Shown piece after piece: positions 1-5,116 of a stretch of DNA of 9,152 nt. Within the stretch, counting starts at the first letter, position 1. Every line of letters starts with the position of its first letter. The stretch lies in the NCBI GenBank assembly GCA_025966435.1, contig JAICRQ010000105.1, positions 1 through 9,152 on the forward strand, in the 5' to 3' direction. A model generated the notes under the pieces. That model did not search any database and was not told where the DNA came from. It worked only from the letters and a program-made list of their open reading frames with translations. The position numbers were made by a program, and so were the translations under genes. This stretch comes from Anaerolineales bacterium (GTDB taxonomy: Bacteria > Chloroflexota > Anaerolineae > Anaerolineales > Villigracilaceae).

Positions 1-371
1 ATGCACTTCCCTCCGCCACTGCTTCAACAAAGCTTTCGTGATTGCCCAGGCATAGCTTCCAGCGCGCAAACCTTGGTGAAAAGGTCTATTTAGCCTTGAT
101 TCCCTAGGCTCGGTTTTAGCGGATTGAATGCTGCCCAAGGAAGGTGCAGGAGCGCCCGTTGCCCGCCAGTTCCACGAACCGCGAAGATTTAATTTTGGGG
201 AAGAAAGGTGATGCTACCAAGAATCCACCGGACCCGTGTTTGGTAGCCCTGGCTCAACTTTCTATCAAGAAGAGTGGGATTAGGAGGCTGGCAAGAACCA
301 ACCTCAGCTTGCCTGATAGGGATAGAGCCAGGACAGAAAGTCTTGGGAAGCGAAGCTGCCCTTCGATGGGT
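1..371. other. Gene-free stretch downstream of the carbamoyltransferase operon
   Basis: No convincing gene is seen. The longest reading frame, on the plus strand from 144, is rich in Arg, Lys and Pro, has no recognisable motif, and runs antisense into the DUF5989 gene. Two inverted repeats occur: an 8-bp pair at 213-220/240-247 (listed separately), and a short imperfect hairpin at 345-361 (GGG/CCC and AGC/GCT arms with a GAA loop). The hairpin lies just past the stop of the minus-strand operon, but no T-run follows it, so it is at best a weak transcript end. Whether the first 140 bases are the edge of a decayed gene cannot be decided from the sequence. Confidence 0.5.
213..247. repeat. 8-bp perfect inverted repeat, 19-nt loop
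   Basis: GCTACCAA at 213-220 is matched by its exact reverse complement TTGGTAGC at 240-247. One further G-U pair is possible inside the stem. No T-run follows on either strand, so it is not a standard intrinsic terminator. It could be a processing or decay-protecting hairpin at the end of the minus-strand operon transcript, an operator, or chance. Confidence 0.4.
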
Positions 372-554
372 TTAGAAAAGGGTGTAGATAAACGGTCCAA
401 CGCCAGAGGCAGAGGCAAAAATCAAGAGCAACCCGAAGAGTAATAGAACTGTGACCATCGGGATCAGCCACCACAGTTTACGCTGCCACAGGAAATTCAG
501 AAGCTGCCCAACGATGCCAATATTGGAAGACATACTGCGGAAAAAATTTTTCAT
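372..554 (-). CDS. DUF5989 family (SxtK-like) small membrane protein
   Basis: A 60-residue protein with one clear membrane helix at about residues 28-48. It carries the conserved pattern FLWQRKLWWLIPM, then a leucine-rich helix, and a C-terminus ending PFIYTLF. This is typical of DUF5989 proteins, which are repeatedly found beside O-carbamoyltransferases; SxtK of the saxitoxin cluster is the named relative. No biochemical role is known. Neighbourhood suggests that it anchors or assists the carbamoyltransferase at the membrane. The chosen start is the ATG at 554-552, because AGGAG (563-559) sits four bases before it. A GTG at 566-564 would add four residues but overlaps the carbamoyltransferase stop and has no ribosome site of its own. 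It is the last gene of the three-gene minus-strand operon. Confidence 0.88.
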   Translation of the reverse strand: MKNFFRSMSSNIGIVGQLLNFLWQRKLWWLIPMVTVLLLFGLLLIFASASGVGPFIYTLF

Positions 555-558
555 TGAT

Positions 559-563
559 CTCCT
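559..563 (-). promoter_or_regulatory. Ribosome binding site that fixes the DUF5989 start
   Basis: AGGAG on the minus strand (563-559) lies four bases before the ATG at 554-552 and overlaps the TGA stop of the carbamoyltransferase (565-563). This favours the ATG over the GTG at 566-564, and suggests that ribosomes finishing the upstream gene re-initiate here. Confidence 0.7.
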
Positions 564-2353
564 CACTTTCTAACTACAAAGTTATCCATATAAAGTGTGT
601 CGATATCACTTTTGCCAAACGTGTTCAAGGCATTCGCAGGTGTAGTGACGATGGGTTCACCGCGTAAGTTGAAGCTGGTGTTCAACAGGACCGGTACCCC
701 GGTCGCCTGACCGAACAACTCGATGCTCCGGTAGTAGAGCGGATTGTTTTCGCGTCGCACCGTTTGGATCCTGCCGGTGCCTCCTTCATGAGTCACGGCC
801 TGTATTTTCTCGCCACATCCGGTCCTTGTCGGGTAGACCATAAGCATATAGCGCAGAGGATAATTTCGCTCTGGGTTCTCCAGTCCGGCATAGAATTCCG
901 TGACGCGCTCCTCCAAAATCACCGGGGCGAAAGGCCGGAATGGCTCTCGAAACTTGATACGCGCGTTGACGACGTCCTTCATCTCTGCCCGGCGCGGATC
1001 GGCCAGAATGGAGCGGTTACCCAACGCCCGCGGTCCCCATTCGAAGCGCCCTTGGAAGAGGGAGATGACTTTGCCAGCCAGCATGTCGTCCACCATCATT
1101 TGGGCCCGGCGCTCGGGATCTTCGATGCACTGGTAGGAGCGACCGGTAGCTTCAATAGCGGTCTGCACTTCTTGGGGAGAATATGCTTGCCCCCAGTAGG
1201 CGTGTTCCATAACGAATTTCCTGGGTTGGCCCAAGAGGACGTGATACACGTAAAGAGCCGCGCCCAGCGCTCCTCCTGAATCGCCCGGGGCGGGCTGGAT
1301 AAATACCTCCTCGAACGGGGTCTCGCGCAGGATGCGGCCGTTCGCCACGGAGTTTAGGGCTACGCCCCCGGCCATACATAGCCTCTTGAGCCCTGTCCGC
1401 TCGTAGGCGTATCGCGCCATTTTCAGAAGCATCTCTTCCGTTGCCGTTTGGATGCTGGCAGCAATATCGGCATAATACTGGTTAGTTTCGGCGGTCTTTG
1501 TATCCCAATCCGGATGATCCTTTTTGGGATGCGTGGTGGGCGTATAAAAGACAGATTCGTGGGCGCGCGGAGCGCCAAAAAGATCAACGAATTTTTTGCT
1601 GAAGGTCTGAGTCGTTGAGTGATGGAAGGAAAAATACTCCATATTGAGCCGGAAACTGGCATCATTGCCCATCTCGACGAGTTTGTAAACGTCGTCAACC
1701 CTTGTGGGTTTCCCATACGGCGCCATCCCCATCACCTTATACTCCCCTTCATTGACTTGGAAGCCCAGGAAGGCTGTGAACGCCGAATACAGCAGTCCGA
1801 GGGAATGAGGGAACTTTACTTCGTTGAACAGCTCGATATGATTCTTGCCTTTTCCATCCCAGTCCGCAGTAGCTTTCCCGACGGTGGTCGTTGTCCATTC
1901 GCCCACACCATCCACGGTAAGGATTGCTGCATCCTCATAAGGGGCACAGAAAAAGGCGCTGGCAGCGTGGCTCAAATGGTGCTCTACGAAAAGCAGTTTC
2001 TCATCCGGAATATTCAGCGTGGTGAGGATATGGCCTTTGATCCACAGCTTGTCGTTGAACCAGGTGATCATTGACTCTCGGAATACGCCCCAGGACTGGG
2101 GGAAGGTCTGCAATGTAGTCAACAAGATCCGCTCGAACTTCTGCAATGGCTTTTCATAGAACACCACATAGTCCAGGTCATTGGCTGTAATCCCGGCTTG
2201 GCGCAGACAAAAATCGATGGCCTGACTTGGGAAGCTATAGTCGTGCTTTATTCGGGTAAAGCGCTCTTCCTCAGCGGCGGCTACTAAAACACCGTCTTGT
2301 AACAAAACCGCGGCGGCGTCGTGATAGTAACAAGAAAGACCCAAGATGTACAT
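563..2353 (-). CDS. O-carbamoyltransferase, NodU/CmcH/TobZ (SxtI-like) family
   Basis: A 596-residue cytosolic enzyme of the family that moves a carbamoyl group from carbamoyl phosphate, through a carbamoyl-adenylate made with ATP, to a hydroxyl of a sugar or secondary metabolite. The N-terminal Kae1-like domain opens with GLSCYYHDAAAVLL (5-18) and EEERFTRIKHD. The metal-binding HxxxH is H125-H129 in EHHLSHAASAF; TVDGVGEW follows with D148, and PAPGDSGGALGAA carries D358. These match the iron-site residues known from TobZ. The C-terminal YrdC-like domain, about 385-596, holds FEWGPRALGNRSI (437-449), FREPFRPFAPVI (468-479) and LLNTSFNLRGEPIV (556-569). Length is normal and no key motif is missing. 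Its ATG overlaps the TAA of the upstream small gene by one base (TAATG), and its TGA overlaps the ribosome site of the DUF5989 gene, so translation is probably coupled. The acceptor is unknown, since no sugar or antibiotic genes are in view. Confidence 0.95.
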   Translation of the reverse strand: MYILGLSCYYHDAAAVLLQDGVLVAAAEEERFTRIKHDYSFPSQAIDFCLRQAGITANDLDYVVFYEKPLQKFERILLTTLQTFPQSWGVFRESMITWFNDKLWIKGHILTTLNIPDEKLLFVEHHLSHAASAFFCAPYEDAAILTVDGVGEWTTTTVGKATADWDGKGKNHIELFNEVKFPHSLGLLYSAFTAFLGFQVNEGEYKVMGMAPYGKPTRVDDVYKLVEMGNDASFRLNMEYFSFHHSTTQTFSKKFVDLFGAPRAHESVFYTPTTHPKKDHPDWDTKTAETNQYYADIAASIQTATEEMLLKMARYAYERTGLKRLCMAGGVALNSVANGRILRETPFEEVFIQPAPGDSGGALGAALYVYHVLLGQPRKFVMEHAYWGQAYSPQEVQTAIEATGRSYQCIEDPERRAQMMVDDMLAGKVISLFQGRFEWGPRALGNRSILADPRRAEMKDVVNARIKFREPFRPFAPVILEERVTEFYAGLENPERNYPLRYMLMVYPTRTGCGEKIQAVTHEGGTGRIQTVRRENNPLYYRSIELFGQATGVPVLLNTSFNLRGEPIVTTPANALNTFGKSDIDTLYMDNFVVRK

Positions 2354-2583
2354 TAGAAAAGCCTCCGTGAATCCTCAAGAGTCAGGTCGCGCGTTGTGCG
2401 TTCCAACCATTTCGCGCGGTTACGCGGGCGTATTGCCAGGGGGTCCCCAAATAACCGCATACCCAAAGCAAAGGGCATGAACAAGGTAAAGTAAAAAACC
2501 GTCAGAACCAACCGACCGATTAGATCGCCCATGAATTGGCCGATCCGTTTCCAGGCTTGCCATCCTTTTCGTAACGCTTCCAT
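2353..2583 (-). CDS. SxtJ-like small membrane protein (short form)
   Basis: A 76-residue protein with a basic, Trp-containing N-terminus, one hydrophobic helix at about 21-43, and the conserved RLFGDPL (43-49), followed by a charged tail ending LTLEDSRRLF. The helix plus RLFG-DPL block resembles the C-terminal half of SxtJ-family proteins, which sit beside O-carbamoyltransferases. The N-terminal membrane part that I recall in longer SxtJ proteins is absent, so this is a short variant, or a related family with the same neighbourhood. The start is supported by GGGAGG at 2595-2590 with a six-base spacer. It is the first gene of the operon and its stop overlaps the next ATG by one base. The function is unknown; a membrane partner of the carbamoyltransferase is the obvious inference. 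Confidence 0.82.
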   Translation of the reverse strand: MEALRKGWQAWKRIGQFMGDLIGRLVLTVFYFTLFMPFALGMRLFGDPLAIRPRNRAKWLERTTRDLTLEDSRRLF

Positions 2584-2589
2584 ATCCTA

Positions 2590-2595
2590 CCTCCC
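2590..2595 (-). promoter_or_regulatory. Strong ribosome binding site of the minus-strand operon
   Basis: GGGAGG on the minus strand lies six bases before the ATG at 2583-2581. It is the best ribosome site in the window. It supports this ATG over the overlapping out-of-frame ATG at 2644-2642, which has no such site. Confidence 0.75.
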
Positions 2596-2904
2596 AGTTG
2601 AGTTTTTTCCCTGCGCCGATCTCAATGAAATCCTTGATATTCATTTAAATAGATTAAGATCTATATCCTTCGACGCACGGGATCTTGACTTAACCAATTT
2701 AAGTAAACGACAACGGTTGCTGGTACGTTCAATCCAGCAATTAGCATTTCAAGATATAGATTGAATTTGTTTGATCAAGTTCTCGCAGGGCTTTACTAAA
2801 AGTAGAAATTCCTATGCCACTGTCCCCCGTTCTGGTGGTATCCTTTCCAGGACGCCAGCTTTCTTCAAACTAACGCGCTCCGCCATTACGGCAGGAGAAT
2901 GCCG

Positions 2905-2932
2905 GCCCAACGTGCACATTTACTTGTTGGGC
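2905..2932. repeat. 7-bp perfect inverted repeat, 14-nt loop
   Basis: GCCCAAC at 2905-2911 pairs with GTTGGGC at 2926-2932, around a loop that itself contains the palindrome GTGCAC. The stem is GC-rich and would be stable in RNA of either strand. No T-run follows on either side, so it is not a simple terminator. It could be an operator or a leader hairpin. Confidence 0.4.
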
Positions 2933-2998
2933 TATCACGAGGCACCTGACGGCAGGGCTTTTATAGTACTAAGCTTGAGACCATGACAGTTATCTTCT

Positions 2999-3034
2999 AA
3001 AAAGGTTACAAACATTGTAGAGAAATCTGTAACC
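2999..3034 (-). terminator. Intrinsic terminator on the minus strand (inside the gap)
   Basis: Read on the minus strand, GGTTACA (3034-3028) pairs with TGTAACC (3010-3004). Three more pairs (G-U, A-U, U-G) lengthen the stem to ten, leaving an 11-nt loop. Five T follow at once (3003-2999). The stem is AU-rich, so it is weaker than the terminator at 7898-7923. On the plus strand no T-run follows, so the signal is directional. Confidence 0.5.
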
Positions 3035-3039
3035 AAATC

Positions 3040-3090
3040 AGCTGTAGCTGGTCTCAATCTCAAATCCTAACATTCTTAGGTGCTACAGCT
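3040..3090 (-). repeat. 9-bp perfect inverted repeat enclosing a second hairpin
   Basis: AGCTGTAGC at 3040-3048 is the exact reverse complement of GCTACAGCT at 3082-3090. The 33-nt interval contains its own perfect 5-bp hairpin, CCTAA at 3066-3070 and TTAGG at 3076-3080, with a five-base loop. The nested design ends only five bases from the terminator-like hairpin, which suggests that the two are parts of one RNA fold rather than independent chance repeats. Confidence 0.5.
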
Positions 3091-3243
3091 TTCGGGGTAC
3101 GGACGACTTCAAAACGGTACGCTCTTCCGGCTTCCTTAAAGACAGCAAGACTTTTGGATTGAGCGCTATTTTACTTTAAACAACAAAGGACGATCGCGAC
3201 GCGTAACTACTTGCGCGCTCAGTGATTTGAAAAATACGTTCTG

Positions 3244-3252
3244 ATTATAGCA
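3244..3252 (-). promoter_or_regulatory. Extended -10 promoter element, minus strand
   Basis: The minus strand reads TGCTATAAT at 3252-3244, a perfect TATAAT with the TGn extension. I find no good -35 at the usual distance (TCTGGT at 3272-3267 is poor), but extended -10 promoters can work without one. Transcription would start near 3237 and run toward the carbamoyltransferase operon through the structured region. Confidence 0.45.
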
Positions 3253-3458
3253 GTAATGAAGAATTTACCAGACTTCGTTTTTCGGCTTTCTAGGAATTGC
3301 CGTGGTAGTGGTGTACCTTTCATCCACCACCTCCAAATACATAACTAAACCCCAGAACCGGTTGCGGAAAAATTAAGTGAAGAAAATCCATCTGGGCATC
3401 CAGCTGAGGTGCTACAATAACTGCCGCAACGGATGTCGAGCTAATGTCGATCCATGTG

Positions 3459-3504
3459 ATCCGCTCGTAGGAGAAGGCAGAGTTTCAGTTACTCTGCGGC
3501 GGAT
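3459..3504. repeat. Two-tier stem-loop
   Basis: An inner perfect 7-bp hairpin, GCAGAGT (3477-3483) and ACTCTGC (3491-3497) with a seven-base loop, is enclosed by a second perfect pair, ATCCGC (3459-3464) and GCGGAT (3499-3504). The left side has a 12-base bulge and the right side a single base. No T-run follows on either strand. It lies about 265 bp upstream of the transporter gene, and could be a regulatory fold or the remains of a mobile element end. Confidence 0.4.
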
Positions 3505-3572
3505 ACGCCCGTCGGTGTCAATGACCGTGGGTGACGAAGTAGCACAAACGGTTTGCCCTATACCTCGCAAAA

Positions 3573-3607
3573 TTGACTTTTTTAAAAGGTTTATACTGAT
3601 ATATAAT
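3573..3607 (+). promoter_or_regulatory. Possible promoter of the transporter-regulator unit
   Basis: TTGACT at 3573-3578 resembles a -35 box. Downstream are TATACT (3592-3597, spacer 13) and a perfect TATAAT (3602-3607, spacer 23). Neither spacing is ideal, so which boxes are used is unclear. The stretch is AT-rich and in the right place, giving a leader of about 150 nt before the transporter ATG at 3768. Confidence 0.35.
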
Positions 3608-3767
3608 CTCCGAATTGTCTTCGTAACGATTGGAAGTAATGACGGGGATTGGCTTGTTTGAAAAGAGCCAACACATCTTGTATCAGTGGTTTGAGATTTT
3701 TGCTTTAAGCTATCAGAGGGCGAGGAGCACCTCATCCAGTCTTTTATCTTGAGGCTAAAGAACAGAA

Positions 3768-5090
3768 ATGCGTGCAACTGAGCCCCAACCAGGACAATTG
3801 AATATTCCTGTACCTAGTGCAACCCAAATTTCCCCCATCACATATGGATTGGGGGCATTTGGGTTGGAGTCTCTCTATACAGTTTTTACGGGCTTTTACA
3901 TGTTTTATTACATCGATGAGCTAGGGCTTGCCGTTACGATGGCAGCAATCATCAATGTCATTTATGGTATCTGGGATGCGGTCAACGATCCAATAGTAGG
4001 GTTGCTCTCTGATAATACACGTACCCGTTGGGGAAGACGGAGGCCATGGCTCGTGACCGGATTGCCCTTCTATGTAGGTCTGCTCGTATTGGTTTATGCG
4101 GTGCCTACGCCTTTCCTGCAAGGAAGTGCATTATTCTGGTATGGATTGGTGATATTTCTTCTATTTGAATTAGCATATACGATCATGGCGGTTAACTACG
4201 GATCGCTCTTTCCAGAACTCTTCCAGGATTTCCAAGAACGGGCGCGCGCAGGCTCATACTACCAGGGTCTTTCCATGCTTGGTGAACTTGTCGGGTTCTC
4301 TATCCCACCCTTAATGTATGCTACGTTTGGTTTTGTTCCAATGGCAATTAGCGTTGCCGTGGTTGCTGGCATCGCCCTCTTCCTGGCAATAATTCGAAAT
4401 ACAGAAGACCCAGAGGCCTCGAAAGCGCCGCCATTGGATCTCAAAGATGCTTTCGGGGAGGTATTAAAAGACCGTCCTTTTTTATTGTTCACCATTGCAT
4501 TGACCTTTATGACATTTACAACTGGAGCATATACCCTGGCGACTCCATTTTGGGTCAAGTACACCCTGGCCGCCAGCCCGCAGGTGACTTCACTCATTTT
4601 CGCAACTGTGTTTATTACAGCTATTTTGTCAGTCGCCATCTGGGGCAGGCTCGTACGTGTTCTGGGAATCAAACGATCCTGGCTGTGGTCTGTTAGTGTG
4701 ATGGCTGCATCAGCGATTATTTTGGGGTTAGCCTCCGACGTGGTCTGGGGAGCTATTGGCGCTGCGGTAGCTGGGGCAGGCCTGGGAGGGGGCCAGGTCT
4801 GCCGCGAAATGATTATGGCCAATTTTGTGGATAGAAACATGAAACGCACAGGTCACCGTCGAGAGGGAATATATTACAGTCTGCTGCGAGTCATAGGGAA
4901 GCTCTCGAAGATCCTGCAGTCGCTGGCTTTAGTCCTTTTAGGTTTACTCTTTGGTTATGTCAGCGGTGATAACCCGGGTCCGCACCCAGAAAACGCTTTC
5001 CGCTTTTTGATCGGCGTATTTCCACTTGTTTTTACCTCCATCGCCTGGCTGATTGCCAGCAGGCTCTCGTTTGAAAACAAACAGGCATAG
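3768..5090 (+). CDS. MFS transporter, GPH (MelB-like) sugar:cation symporter
   Basis: A 440-residue inner-membrane protein with about twelve hydrophobic segments, the usual length for the glycoside-pentoside-hexuronide:cation symporter family. The hallmark near helix 2 and loop 2-3 is clear: IWDAVNDPIVGLLSDNTRTRWGRRRPWL, here split as IWDAVNDPIVG (68-78) and RTRWGRRRPW (85-94). D70 and D74 correspond to the cation-site DxxxD of MelB. ERARAGSYYQ (157-166) and RTGHRREGIYYS (360-371) are further family signatures. The substrate cannot be told from sequence; a glycoside, pentose, hexuronide or related compound is likely. The ATG has only a weak ribosome site (GAGG at 3751-3754, 13 bases away), but conserved sequence begins soon after it. 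The regulator gene follows 26 bp later, with no terminator between them. Confidence 0.9.
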   Translation: MRATEPQPGQLNIPVPSATQISPITYGLGAFGLESLYTVFTGFYMFYYIDELGLAVTMAAIINVIYGIWDAVNDPIVGLLSDNTRTRWGRRRPWLVTGLPFYVGLLVLVYAVPTPFLQGSALFWYGLVIFLLFELAYTIMAVNYGSLFPELFQDFQERARAGSYYQGLSMLGELVGFSIPPLMYATFGFVPMAISVAVVAGIALFLAIIRNTEDPEASKAPPLDLKDAFGEVLKDRPFLLFTIALTFMTFTTGAYTLATPFWVKYTLAASPQVTSLIFATVFITAILSVAIWGRLVRVLGIKRSWLWSVSVMAASAIILGLASDVVWGAIGAAVAGAGLGGGQVCREMIMANFVDRNMKRTGHRREGIYYSLLRVIGKLSKILQSLALVLLGLLFGYVSGDNPGPHPENAFRFLIGVFPLVFTSIAWLIASRLSFENKQA

Positions 5091-5102
5091 TTATCGCAGC
5101 GA

Positions 5103-5108
5103 TATAAT
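5103..5108 (+). promoter_or_regulatory. TATAAT placed for a leaderless regulator mRNA
   Basis: A perfect TATAAT ends eight bases before the A of the regulator ATG (5117), so transcription would begin at or within a base or two of the start codon. The 26-bp spacer contains no purine-rich ribosome site, which agrees with leaderless translation. No good -35 is seen at the 17-bp position (AACAGG). The regulator may therefore be made from its own promoter as well as by read-through from the transporter. Confidence 0.5.
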
Positions 5109-5116
5109 AAGTTCAA

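Larger units (their letters stand above)
2999..3237 (-). ncRNA. Candidate structured RNA or attenuated leader
   Basis: On the minus strand a consensus extended -10 element (3252-3244) would start transcription near 3237. About 150 nt later comes a nested stem-loop (outer arms 3090-3082/3048-3040, inner CCTAA/TTAGG). Six bases after it follows a hairpin with U5 (3034-2999), which looks like an intrinsic terminator. No reading frame with a ribosome site is evident in this stretch. The arrangement promoter, fold, terminator is what a small RNA of about 240 nt would show. If some transcripts read through, it would instead be an attenuator in a 650-nt leader of the carbamoyltransferase operon. I recognise no known RNA family. 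The call is inference from signals only. Confidence 0.4.
2584..3767. other. 1.2-kb non-coding gap between divergent genes
   Basis: This gap separates the minus-strand carbamoyltransferase operon from the plus-strand transporter. Short open frames exist (plus 2771-2986 and 3377-3661; minus 3777-3412) but show no domain, no good ribosome site and no protein-like composition. The gap is rich in perfect inverted repeats: 2905-2911/2926-2932, 3004-3010/3028-3034, 3040-3048/3082-3090, 3308-3313/3325-3330 and 3477-3483/3491-3497. It also contains an imperfectly extended inverted pair, ATCTATATC at 2659-2667 and GATATAGAT at 2753-2761, just upstream of the operon, which could be an operator. The most coherent part is the candidate RNA at 3237-2999, listed separately. 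Confidence 0.6.

Noticed and set aside
345..361. Hairpin past the DUF5989 stop as a terminator of the minus-strand operon
   Set aside because: The stem is short with a mismatch and no T-run follows on the minus strand.
144..443. 99-residue plus-strand open frame
   Set aside because: It has no recognisable motif, is unusually rich in Arg, Lys and Pro, has no clear ribosome site, and runs antisense into the well-supported DUF5989 gene.
764..2074. Long open frames antisense to the carbamoyltransferase (plus strand 764-1279 and 1619-2074)
   Set aside because: They are shadows of the real gene in the opposite strand; the minus-strand frame carries all the family motifs.
2420..2644. 74-residue minus-strand frame starting MNIKDF upstream of the SxtJ-like gene
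   Set aside because: It overlaps the SxtJ-like gene out of frame, has no ribosome site of its own, and loses any protein-like character after the overlap begins.
2816..2822. GCCACTG, a motif also seen in cobalamin riboswitches
   Set aside because: The other conserved blocks and the surrounding stems of that riboswitch are not present, and the short motif alone is expected by chance.
2771..2986. 71-residue plus-strand frame in the gap
   Set aside because: No ribosome site, no domain and no family resemblance; it spans a hairpin and looks non-coding.
3308..3330. GTGGTG/CACCAC hairpin as a regulatory element
   Set aside because: It is only six base pairs of low-complexity sequence, with no T-run and no nearby promoter; chance is a sufficient explanation.
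3377..3777. Overlapping 94-residue (plus) and 121-residue (minus) frames before the transporter
   Set aside because: Both lack motifs and ribosome sites, and each is the antisense of the other; the minus-strand frame also runs into the transporter start.
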